Source: Sclerurus mexicanus
Taxonomy: Eukaryota; Chordata; Aves; Passeriformes; Furnariidae
Direction: 5' to 3'
Assembly (NCBI GenBank): GCA_013396755.1
Contig: VWZF01002381.1
Location: 537,982 to 601,981, forward strand
DNA: 64,000 nt
The position numbers and the translations under genes were made by a program. Each line of letters opens with the position of its first letter. Position 1 is the stretch's first letter. Shown piece after piece: positions 1 through 12,129 of the stretch. The notes beneath the pieces were generated by a model, which saw nothing but the letters and a program-made list of their open reading frames with translations, had not been told where the DNA came from and searched no databases.

Positions 1-1874
1 GGTTGGTGTAGGCAGAGAGCTGCTCTTTCTGTCACCAATGCTGGTCTTTTCCCGAGTAGAAAGAGGCAAGAAGTAAACAGAGATTACATCCCACCTGAAG
101 CAAAAGTCTCAAATTGAGCAGCTCATAAAGTTGTGGGTAGAAATGTTTTTGATTGCTTTGACTTTTTTTTTATTTTTTCTTTCTACTAAGTTTACATTTT
201 ATGAAGAACTCAAACAAATTGAAACACCTCTCCCCAGAGCCAGGATCAGACACTGGATCACGTGGGACAGATGTTAGCCACATAAAAATCCTCTATTTTC
301 TCTGTAAAGTTTTTACCGCTTTGTCAACTTCCCTCACAGCAGAATCCAGCCCTAATTAGCTCTGTGTTAATGAGCCATTGCTAAAGGTAGATGAGAATTA
401 CTGTTCTCATTGAATAGTAATTTCAGCAGGCTGCACTGATACATTTATGTATGGGTCATGGAAATAATATTAAAAAGACAGCCACGTAAAACACTTAAAT
501 GAATAGTGAAATTACTTACTGATGTGATACTGATTAAGTAATGCAGCAGACTTTAAATAAAACTGCTCTAATTTCTTTTTGTGAGAAGGATCACCTCCCA
601 AGTCCTGCAGTTTTATCTGCCTGGTTATGCTTCTGGGCAAGCAGTTTTGACTCAAGGATATGTGACACTGGTTTACCACTTCAGAACAGGTTTTGGGTGA
701 GCTTTTCATTTGTTTCTTTCCATAGTCACTTTAAATCTGATGAAAAAAATGTATTTTATTTTGGCTAATGCACTTTAATGAAAGTTGGATTGTGACTTGG
801 CAAAGAAGTGGAAGCTGGAATGTACAGGCATGGAAAAAAGCCTGGAGAGAATGATCGAGGACAAATGAAGACAGGTGTTGGTGGCATAAAGAAGAGGAAT
901 GCAATAGGGAATAAGGTTAGAGAGATAGCTTGGGGCAAAACTTTGAGGGTCTTTCAAGGCAAGGACACAGTCTGAATTCAAGGTGAGGTGTGTGAATGAA
1001 ATTAAACTGGACTAACTTCCTCCATGAGCTCTTCAAATACACATTATAACAAATTTTGCACTTCTGTTTTTCAGAAGTGAAACTTAAATAGATGGAAGTT
1101 CAGTATTTTAGTCAGAAAGGTTTTGATATGCTCTTAGAGAACAATAAACATATCTTGACTGTATTAAAATAAAATAAAGTAGGAAAAAATACAAACAGAT
1201 GCACTCCAGAAGCTAAAACAAGCCAAGGAGAAGAGACTCCAGATAAAAGGCCCATGTTGTGCAGTTTCCAAATGATCATTCCCTCAAAAGGTATAGACTT
1301 GGGAACAATGTACTCAGGACCAGCCATGTGCTCGAAAACTCTGAACTTGCTCCCATTTTCCCTCAGGAGCTATGTCCTCTGCAAAACCCTAGGAGAGAGG
1401 ATGAGGGTAGGCGTAAAGCAAGAAGCTGTATGAATGTTGCAATAAATTTTTGCCAAAGCCTGAAGATAACAGCTGCCATGAACCTGCAACTAAAACTAGT
1501 ATTCATGGAAATACATTTGTTTCTCACTGAACTACACACAGCACTGATGGAATAAGATAAAATGCTGAAGTCCTCATCATGTCTTGAAAAACTGAGTTAT
1601 GGTTTTACTATCACTTCATAGGGTCACTTTGTAATGTATAGGACAGCTTTACTATGTGATTAACAAATTTTGGCAGATATGAGGTGGTGCATGGTTCTAA
1701 TTTTGCCCTAACAGAAATAGTCAGCTGAAAATATCTGTAAATCTAAAAGAACCTTCACTTAAAACATTGGTACTGTTCCCCAAACAAAGTTCAAACCCAT
1801 AATAATATGTTTGAATTACATATATCAAGATACCAAAGGCTTGTAACAGTCCTACAGAAAACTCAAAAGTATGG
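1..1874. other. Intronic sequence, no gene seen
   Basis: AT-rich unique sequence with no credible frame and no recognised repeat. About 345-430 is denser in homeodomain-type cores (TAATTAG, TTAATGAG) than its surroundings and might be a conserved non-coding element; that is only an impression. Confidence 0.6.
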
Positions 1875-2578
1875 CAGTAGCTGAGGAACAAAAGAAAAAC
1901 ATGGACAATAAGCTCAATATGAGCAAACAGTGTGATGGTGCGGCAAAGAAGCCAACAGGATGCAGGGCTGCATCAACAAGGGCATCACCAGCAGAGAGAG
2001 AGAGAGATAGAGAGGTCAATATCCCTCTCTGCTCAGTGCTTGTCAGGCCACACCTGGAGTACTGTGTTTAGTTTTGGTACTCACTATACAAAAGAAATAT
2101 GTTGACAGGCTGGAGAGGGTCCAGAGAAGGGCCACAAAGGAGATCAAAGGAGTGGGAAGCGTACCAGATGAGCAAAGGCTGAGAGAGCTGCATTTGTTCA
2201 GCCTTGAGAAATGAAGACTTAGGGGAGACCTTAGCGCCATGTTGCAATATTTAAAGGGTGGCTACAAAGAAGGAGGAGACTCCCTTTTTACAGAGAGTCA
2301 CAGGAAACTGACGAGTGGTAATGGATACAAGTCACCACTGAGGACATTCTGAATGGACACAGAGGAAAATTTTTCACAATGAGAACAATCAGCCATTGCA
2401 GTAATCTTCCTGGGGAAGTGGTGGATTAGCCAACACTGGAAACTTCTAAGATTCAGCTGAACAAGGTGCTGGTCCACCTTGTCTAGACCATGCTTTTGCT
2501 AATACAGGTTGGGCCAGAGGATCCCCAAGGTACCTTCCAACCTGGTGTTCTGTGATTCTATGGTTCTATGATTCTTCT
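1875..2578 (+). mobile_element. CR1 LINE, 5'-truncated, plus orientation
   Basis: Non-LTR retrotransposon fragment covering the C-terminal part of the reverse transcriptase ORF and the 3' end. Translation shows the CR1 hallmarks NKLNMSKQC and LVRPHLEYCV, followed by the characteristic GQLERVQRRATK-like and Q-rich CR1 order in broken frames. It ends at ~2578 with the CR1 tail (TTCTGTGATTCTATGGTTCTATGATTCTT), described here as three degenerate 8-bp units. A small GA-rich expansion (AGAGAGAGAGATAGAGAG) interrupts it near 1995. Frames are broken, so it is dead. Confidence 0.9.
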
Positions 2579-3017
2579 AAGAAGGCCATCCACATTTAAC
2601 ATTCGAGAATATTATAATGGTTGTATATGTTCGTGGTTATTTCTCAGCAGAGTATCACCTCATATGCAAATGCCAGTTGTCAAACCTGGAACTTTCTGCA
2701 TGAATATACTGGATTTGATTTCGGTTTCAGTGTACTAGTTCCTTATTTCTAGAACTGAGTAAGTACCAGAGAGCAGAAAGAAGTCCATACTACTGTTACT
2801 TATCAGTGCAGCCCCCTTACATATAGAAAGAAGGATTGTCAAGTCACTGACTTAAAGGACGTCATATGTAGAACTTTCCTACATCATACAATAACATCAG
2901 AGAAGGAGATTCTGCAGCCCTACAACTTGAGTATTGGTATCATAGACACATGTTGAAGCTCCTGCTTTCTCTAAGACTTGAGGTCAGGACAATTCATGCC
3001 ACGTTTCCTCTGAGTAC

Positions 3018-3074
3018 TTCTTCCATACAGCTCCTTCCATACAGCTAGGCTGCTAGGCTGCTATATGGAAGGAG
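3018..3074. repeat. Compact direct and inverted repeat cluster
   Basis: TTCCATACAGCT occurs twice (3021-3032, 3035-3046), CTAGGCTG is doubled in tandem (3045-3060), and CTCCTTCCATA (3031-3041) is the exact inverse of TATGGAAGGAG (3064-3074), so the whole can fold as an 11-bp stem around the tandem octamer. It probably arose by local slippage or template switching. Confidence 0.8.
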
Positions 3075-3371
3075 ACGTGGCAACAAATGATATAAATAAT
3101 TGTGATCAGTCCATTCAGATGCCACTTTCTGTATTGTATAACTAATTACATAAGAATCTCTGTTTTCAGTAAGGCAGTTGGAACCTAGATAACAAAAACG
3201 GCTTTGCAATATCAACTCTAACTTGAGGAAACAAAGATCCTGAATTGTTTCTAGTTCCTACTTTTCTCCCTTCCCATTGGATACCTTTTAAAGCACTACA
3301 GGGAGCTTCTTTGATGGCAGAAAATGTTTTTCTTATTTTTAATTTGGTCTGAAATATACTTGAGGTTTATA

Positions 3372-3395
3372 TATATATATATGCATATATATATA
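3372..3395. repeat. 24-bp perfect AT palindrome
   Basis: Alternating TA arms around a central ATGCAT make a perfect self-complementary stretch of 24 bp; the TA run extends a little further to the left. A simple repeat with no assigned role. Confidence 0.85.
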
Positions 3396-4078
3396 ATCCA
3401 CATCAATAATTAGAATGAAGTTTTTCAATTGACAAAAAATTTGCACATGGAAAAAATGAGACGTTTTTATAATTTTCTTGCAAGCTGAGATAAAAGGGTT
3501 TTTTTCACATACTTTTTTTTGCCATTTTTTTTACAAAAAGAATAACTTGTCTAAAATTAACTGTGAAAGAGTAATGAATGAACCTGTAAGCTCTGATCAC
3601 ATAGGACATAATCTTCCCACCAGAGCAGTCTTTTCTCCCTAATCACACTTTTCAGAATCACTGTTCTTCAGCAACACTTCTTGCACTGTGAAATGCTGTC
3701 AGAGATACAAAACAATGCAAAGTCATGATAGCATAATTTGATAGAGCAGGTTTATTTCTTAGAACAGCTGGACAAAGATAAACACACACATGTACTTAGA
3801 GTGAGAGGGAGAGGAATAGGTCTGTATAAGTGTTTATGTACAGAGATTTATACATGCACAGACACTATATTTAAGGTAGAAATAATGGACACTACTGTTT
3901 TTAGATCCTACCAAATGCCCCAGCCTTGCTTCCTTTCAGCTGTAAATGCTTTTCATATCTGCTTCTTCTGATCAGGAAATCAGCAGTATCTTTTCTGGTT
4001 TAGATGTTATCAGCATGATACTTTGAGAAGGCATCTGCAATTGGGTATTGCTTCAGAAAAGCCATAATCTGTAATTAG

Positions 4079-4086
4079 TGACGTCA
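4079..4086. promoter_or_regulatory. Consensus cAMP response element (TGACGTCA)
   Basis: A full palindromic CRE, the binding site of CREB/ATF dimers, directly preceded by a TAATTAG homeodomain core at 4072-4078. The central CpG is preserved in CpG-depleted intron sequence. Function is inferred from the motif only; one 8-mer is expected about once per 65 kb by chance, and less often when CpG is depleted. Confidence 0.4.
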
Positions 4087-7000
4087 GTCAACTTATTAAA
4101 ATGTAATTACAGAAAGCACTTTAATAATAAAACACCAGGATGAATATTACGTGTCTTTTTCAGTGTCATAAGCACAGTGAAAAAGACCTATGGTACTATA
4201 TTTTTGTTTTGTGCCTGATTGATATAGTGTGAGGATTTTGTTTGTTTACTTATAAAAATGGTCTTTTATATAGCTTTTGTATCTCAGTAAATTCAGCTGG
4301 CTTAGAGGGTAGCTAAATCATTAAAAGAATAAAAATGCCTTGACCATATTATTTGCCTTGATTTCCATCTGTCTTTACTAGAAAGCTGGAAGGAAGGAAT
4401 TAGAGGAAATCATCCTGCAAACTGTGTGTTTACTTAAAATGGAGAAAGCTAAGGATCCAATCTGAAGTACACCCACAGAGACCTTCCTGGCAACTGAGGA
4501 TGGACACAGAAATAAATAAATAAAGGCAAGGAGATAAAATACTGAGACAGAATGAGTCATTTTGTATCAGTCAGTGCCAGCTCTACATTTGCATTGTGGA
4601 AGGTCAATTATCTCACACTGAAATATAGCAGAAAGTATGAACTCAGTAGCTCTCGGCACTTAACACTGTTTAGATCTGTACTTTAACACTTAATTTAATA
4701 TTTTTCCCAAAGGGAAATGATTAATAATTGCATTCAGTGAAGCATGCACTTTAAAAGATTGACCCTCACAAGCGTTTGTTTCTTTTTAGGATTAGAAAAA
4801 CGTAGCTGTTTCCCCAGACACTATCCACTTTTTACATTTTTTACACTTCACAAAGCTGCAAAATGTAATATGCTAAAGGCAAAATTTTAAAGATAACTAA
4901 TTAGAAGAGTACTTTGCAATTATGTTTTAGACCATTCAGCAACAAATAAGAGTGAAGTGCTATTTGATGTTGTCTGATACTGATGAAGGTTCAGACATTT
5001 CTCCTATTGAATTCAGTGCCATGTGTCATCTACAGCTTAAACGGAACCAGGGAGCAGGCAGGAAATTGTCTGTTAATTTTCAGTTCATATATTGAAACAT
5101 ACATTCTGAATCTTTTTGAGATCCTTCAAATCTTTTTAAGGAATTCACTTCTACATAGGATTTTGTCTTCAGCAATACCTTGACAGACCAGAGATATAGC
5201 CCAAGTGGATTTTGAGAAACAAGAACATTTAAGCAATGGGAAACCCCTTATTTGGGTCTTCAACTCAGGTTTTATAGACATTTATATATAAACTTGTCTT
5301 GAGAAAATGCTGACTGAACAGAGAACGGTGCACAAAATGGACAGAGATACTGGTTAGAAACTTTTTGAGAATCTAGCTGCTTCTGCACAAAACAACACAT
5401 CAGTTGTTCTGCGATCACAATATTCACGAAAAAATTTGTCATGTTTTTACTGTATTTCAGGTTAGTACCTCATGTTCTGCCAAGACTGCTCACAGTCATG
5501 CTCGTTGTGTTTGTATATTTGTATGTGGATATAATGTATTAGGATGTGCACTGAAAGCTCAACTATCAGCCTCAAAAAATTCCAAAGAGCCATTTCTCGG
5601 CAATAACTCTTAGTCCACATCTGCACTAGCTAACCTTAACACTGTATTTAGGGCAGGAGGCTCTCTACCCCATGCCAATGCTTTTAGAATACAATGAAAA
5701 GAATAGGCTGTTTCATCTACTATAAAAGCAAATATTGTTAAGCAAATGACCTTTATGTACTCTCTCTCAAAAATTTCCACTCACAAATTTATAGAAAAGC
5801 ATATAATGCAATTATTAACATGTGATATATTCTGTAATCTGAGAATGTGGCTTGAAGTTTTTTTCAGTATAACTGAAAAATACTTTCCATCAGCACAGTG
5901 GTAAACTAAAAACTGAAACTTGCAGATGGGCATTCGATAGCGCCATACTTTAAATAGAAGGGGAAGGTTATGGTCAGTTAATATAATTAAAAAGACACTA
6001 TTTATTTTAGTGCTAGTGAATGAAATCTGATGTGTGTAGACAGATGTTACACAGCATACTGCATGTCATTTCTCACATTCTCTGAAGTAAATTAGGCTTC
6101 ACTCTTTTAAGTATTTACAATGGAAATGAAATGAAGAAAATTGCTAGAAAAATACAATTTACTTTCCCAGTGTATAATTATGACCAGATTTAATGACACA
6201 GTGTTTCACACAGTATTCCTTCAGTTCCTTAAAATAAAGCCTAATTCTCTGATGCTTTGCACATGTTTGAAATGAGAACAACATTTTACAGTTTTGCACT
6301 TAGTGGTCTAGATTATCTCATCTACTTCCCTCCCTCTGAACCTTCCAGGTGGCAGAGAGGAGTGAAAATCATCTCACCAGGAGGTGATACTCTTAGTGTG
6401 ATAGATTCCCTGGAGGTTGGATTGCTGGTAGAACTGTTTCCTACCCCTTCTCTCCTAAATATTCCTACTTTCCTTAGGTTAGGAGAAGAGCAGATGAGCC
6501 AGAAGGAACAAGCTCCCTCTTTTCTACACATTCTGCTTTACTCAGCTAGTATACCGGCCCATTTCCCAGCAAATAGAGATTGATGTCTCGCTGTTGATGC
6601 ATTCATATTTATTTCTGACAATTATGAATTTGAAAAACTTAAATGGGTCTTTAGGAATCCTGTAAAGAGGTGGAATTTGGTCTTAACTCACATCAAGATA
6701 GACTGATCAATGAGGTGGCCTTTGTTAGCATTCTGATGCCTGAAGATAACTGCATGCACCAAAATTACTATTTATAGCACCATTAATTTTCAGGAATATT
6801 TTTAGAAATCCTGCAAGGATGCTCCATGGCTTTGTTCATCATGGCTATTTCTGATTCAGTACTCCAGCTAAACAGTGCCAAAACTACTCAAAATATGTGC
6901 CAAGAGGATTTCTGCTGCTCTGTAAGTATTACAACTTCTGAACTGAACTGTCAGTGCCCTGCCTTGGTTATTTCCCAAGATTCAATCCTCTTCTCACGTC

Positions 7001-9524
7001 AGGAGCACTCAGATGTTCTGCTGCTGTTGCTGTTTTGTATTAACATTGATTTGGTTCTATGACTGGTCTTTTTATTGAAATCACAGTAAATTTTGAATGC
7101 ATATAGATCATTAGGTTACAACAAAGTGTTGGGTGACACTTGCTTCCCTGAAGACCTTAATTTGCTTCAGTAGAGTAACAAAAGGAAATATCATCTACCT
7201 TAAGAGAACTACAAATCAGCATTCTTACCAAATGCTCTCAGTAACTCCTTTTAGCAAAATGGATCAACATAACAGAACAATGACTTTAATTTCCACGATG
7301 CAGTCAGTCACAGATACAAACTTATTAAATAAAGGATGTGTCCTAGGTGAGTGAAGTCCACCATAAGAGAATTTTCTTTAAAATTGTGATCTATCAAAGG
7401 TTTATTCCTGAAAAAATTGTAATGGAAGAACTCTTCCAAATCAACACATGGAATAACCAAATGTTCTGGGCCTTAAATATAGCTTTTACAGCCCTTTTGC
7501 CCTCCTTCTCACAAGCTTGTCAAACAACATTTCTCCTATCTATCCTATTTAAGGGGTACAATATTGATCCTTACCAGCGTGCAATTACTATTTCCAAAAT
7601 GTTTAGAGAGAAAATGTAATCATATTTATCTCTAAATCTATATTCTGTTTTCTAGTTACAGTAATTATTTCTAGTTTATGCAAGTTTAGATGGTTCAAAC
7701 TTATACAGAAGAGAATCTGGCGTTGCAAATGGACAATGAAATGCTTACTTGGTGTGTCTAGGGGAACATGGACATAATGTGTTTTGTAACAGGATAGATT
7801 AAGACACCAAGACAAAGTAAAACATTAGAAACAGACTGTTATCTGTAACCAAAATAAAGGCTTGTATATTTCAAGTGGTACCAATATATAAACTTAACAC
7901 CCACTATAAACACAATATTTTCCAGAGAGAAGTAATTTTATTCACTTTTTCTTGGCTATTCTCAGAAGTCTTGCATATTTACATTTGCCAAAATTTAATA
8001 TTCAAAGTATAAGGATTTGATATATTTTGTAAAAATACTAAATGCAGGAGAGTTACTGAATATGAGCTGAATGAGGTAACATTTTCCAAGAGAATTCTAA
8101 AATTGCTTTTAAGTCATCTTCTTTTATTTAAATGTATGTTGTCAACTTTCAAAGCACTTAATGATTTTTATCAGGGACATGAATTGAAACTTAGGCTAAC
8201 ACCTGAAGCTGAGTCTTTCCCATGTTGTTAAATGCTGCTTGCTGTGCAAAAAAGGCCTGTCAGAAATTACTCACTACATCTGCGTGTTTTTCAATCCTAG
8301 AAGCTTTGTTTTTTTCTCAATAACATTGGTCATAAGCAGTCTTTTTGCTGTCCATTTGCACGAATTCTTCTGCTGTCCTATGGCACACATATGACAGATC
8401 TCTAACTATTTTCAGCACAGTTCCCACATATTTCCATCTTCTTTTTGGATATCTTTAGATATAAAATTGTTGAACACCAGTCTTGTTAATATTTCTTATA
8501 TATTGATTCAAGGAAATATCTAACATTTTTCAATGGTATTTGCTTTAGGAAGAAATGAGACTGGCGTCTATCTACACCTTTGATGCATTTAAATCCTTCA
8601 CATACATGTGCTAAAATGAAAATAACATCTGAACTGCAAATTTCAGAATTTGGTCTTTAAATAGTAGGTTTCCAAAAGCCTAATTTTGTTTAAGATGATA
8701 AATGTAACTACCACCTTTCAAGCTGATATTCTTCTCTTTCCAAAACAGCCCTATTGGTCTGAATGTGACTTCCAAAATACGCAAACTGCTTCACCACTGT
8801 ACTCCTCTGACTTCTGAAGCAACACAGGTTGCAAACTGACAGAGCTTTGATTAGATGCTCTTAGCTAATTGCTACTTCCATTTTCTTGGGATGTCAAATT
8901 GGATTTTCTGTGGTAGTTAAGGAAAGAAGTCAGCAGACAACCCTCCTACTTGCAGCAGGGCTCTCCAGACACAAGCAGCAGAGATCACTTTGAACAAGAG
9001 CAGTCACTACAAGCTTCCCAGTCAGGCTTCCCTTGTGGTGTCTGTCTTTCAAACAGTAACACAGCAGACAAAACATATTTAAACTTCTAACTGTAAAGCT
9101 TCAAAAGAATTGCCAGGAAGTGTCAGATGCACATGTCATTTCTGAAGCTGGTTTTAGTTTGTTTCTCCTTAGCACGGCAAAGAAGTATAAATTGGTTTCT
9201 TACTCTAGTGTCTGCTCAGCTGGTAGAGTAGGAACAAAAGTGATATATTTCATGTACTTTTCTCAACTTTGTTTGTAAGGCTGTATCCCTCTGAATTCCT
9301 CAAAATAATCCCAGTGAATTGACTTAAAACCTCAGTATGATCTCTCATGAACCTGAAAGGTGTGCATGCTGCTCTTATTCTGCACAGGGTTTGTGATAAT
9401 TCCTATTGTTCTTTTATGCACCCAGGACAGAATATCAGAACAGGATGTCTCCATTTCTTCCTGGGATTTTGGTACTTGCATGTTACTACCTTAAAGTGAG
9501 AACATAACAGTCTTGAAGCTTTAT

Positions 9525-9599
9525 GGGTTTTGTTTTTTTGTTGGTTGCTTGTTTTGGTTTGTTATTGTTTGGTTTGTTTGTGTTTTTATTTTTTTTCCC
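9525..9599 (+). repeat. T-rich GTTT low-complexity tract
   Basis: About 75 bases composed almost only of T and G in GTTT/GGTTTG-like units, ending in TTTTTTTTCCCA. Low-complexity sequence; the open frame across it is an artefact of composition. Confidence 0.85.
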
Positions 9600-12101
9600 A
9601 GAAATACCCTTTCAGAAGGTACAATCTGTTGAGAATTTGGGATGATATCTGGCTTTCACAGCTTCTTCTCAGCTGTTTAAGGGGTTATCATCTTGTGTTT
9701 ATTTCTACTAGACAATAATCTGTGGTTTTACTCAGAATTTCAGCACAATTTAAAAATGCCTGTCTGAATGTTAATTTATGGAAAGTGACAAATTGGCACT
9801 CAGAAACCTCCTCCCACATGTCTCTCCTAATTCCAGACTTGTAAAACTCACATTTTGGATTATGTGAATGGACACATACAGCTATATCTGATTGCAAGAG
9901 AAGTGTATATACTCAGACTGTGTGGTGGTAGGAAAGAGCCTGGGCATGTTGCCTAATAGCGTTAAGAGGAAGGAAGAGGAGGAGTAGAAAAAAGGAAAAT
10001 TCTAGTGGAATTCAAAGGGGGAAAAGCCCTGTATCTTTTGTATTTATCTAGCATTTCTCATCCAAGAACATCAGAGCCTTCAGTCTTTGATGAAAAGAAA
10101 AAAAAACTTCAAGACTTTACTGCTACAAACCTTCATCTTAAAGAGAACTAAACCCATGAGCGTTAGCAGTAACAGGGCCTAAATTTGCAAATGATCAAAG
10201 GAAATGAGCAATATCTCAAACAGGTTGGGATGGTGCCTTCCCTCACATCTCTCTGAATTATTATTAAACAATGTCTTTGCAATCTGGAAGGACAGTTTCC
10301 ATGAAAAATATATATACTCTAATCGAAGTACATTTTGACAAAATACAACAAAAACCTCTCATGGGTTTATGGAACAGCAAAAAATGGCCAGTATACTTAA
10401 AATGCAGTCCTAAAAAATATGACATATGAAAGAACTGTAAGTCAGTAATGTCTGTCAGAATACTTTAATTAATTAGCTGAGCTTTGTTATAGTCCCAGTC
10501 AGATGGGTAATGACCAGATTTTCCTTTTCCTTACAATTTCCAAAAGCCACAGGCCATAGCCAGTTATGCTGCCCGAGTCTGATTAATATCTTCCTGCAGT
10601 GCATGACATAAGCAGGGCCTGGCTAAAGCTTGCTCGTATAAACTTGATTTGACATGCTATTGACAGTGCAAATAAATGCTGGCTTGATAACAAAATATAT
10701 CCTGACAACAAAAAAAATGAAGACATCTAATCATATAACAAGAGGAAGAGGAGGAAAAAAATGTCCTTGCATATTTTGTTAATTGTATTAAGTGTTTAAA
10801 CAAACTACACTTTCAGAATTGTACACATTTACAGAAGAGTCTCCTGGGCCTACTTATAACTTACGAGGGAGATTCTTATTTGAACATAAAAATGTTGATT
10901 TAAAAATGCAAAGTAGTAATCTAAATCAAATGTGTGAAGGGGCTGGTTAATGCACACCTTTGGTACATTAGGGGCTGTCTGCATTGACAGCACCTTGCAT
11001 ATTCATCTAAGGTATATTTTAATCAGAAATATTGCACAGTTTGTCATTTTGTTTCATAATCAGTGTTTCCTCGTGAGTGTTATGACTTTGCTCGTCACTG
11101 TTGTCATTAAAACATGCTTTTTAATGCCAACTAATTAGTAAATATTACAGTAAAAGGTTTTGTGTGTGGTTTCAGCTGAGACCTGCATAACCTTTGTAGC
11201 ACTAAAGTTTAAATTTGAGTCTCGTCCAGTCTATAGTATGAATATGAAGTTTCTCTGGAGTCTGTGGCCATAAAGTAAAACATCTGTTTTAATAAACTGC
11301 CTTACAACTTTAGTCAGTTTTGCATCTGAGCTAGTAGGACAGAGGTCCAAGACTCCCAGAGAGAAGTAAAACAATAGTGCTAAATCCCCATTTCCCTTGA
11401 CTAGGAGAGTATCCTGATTCTCAACAAGGACTTTGATCTATGGAGCTTGAAAATATTTCTCATCAGATTTAGGGAAAGCAGTAAGGAGGAGACAGATATT
11501 TTTACACTTGAAAACTAAATACATTAGAAAAAGAAGAAAACTTTCAGAAATGGCAAGTGCATTCATACATTTAAAAACAGAACCTGAAGATATATTCTCA
11601 TTGTTAAATCAGGTATTAGAATTCTGTAATAAAGACATTCACATATACATTGAACATGTTTTTCCTGTACTACAATAATTTCATCCTATGATTTTAATCT
11701 TGTGATCTTCCCCTTGCCATGTAAGATCAGTGGAGTCTGTGATGAAAAGATTAATTAACATGATGAGTAAGGTAGGGTCAAAGTACTAATCATGCTAACC
11801 AATGAATATTTATTTCAGATATAAACCTATACATTTATACATTTATGTGTATACATTGACACACACAAGCAAACAGGGAATAGATGTGTGCATGTGCATT
11901 CTTCTAAAATCAAATTGTTTCAATGTCATAGAGTTGACAAAGAAGAATGCCTACTTTAATGCTTATAAAAATTGCAATGTTTCTTTTATCCATTTTAATT
12001 TTTTAATTAAAATTAATGAATGTAAAAAACCGTGAATGTGAGCAGTCTCAGCATCAAATATGACAATGCAATATATTTAATTTTGTTACTATATAAAACA
12101 G

Positions 12102-12129
12102 TAGTTTAAGAACTATAGTTTAAGAACTA
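12102..12129. repeat. 14-bp perfect tandem duplication
   Basis: TAGTTTAAGAACTA is present twice head to tail without a mismatch, followed by AATAATAA-type AT repeats to about 12153. A recent local slippage event. Confidence 0.85.

Noticed and set aside
6257..6583. 108-codon plus frame with a minus frame opposite
   Set aside because: Composition effect; no homology recognised and no splice signals that fit KCND2 or another gene.
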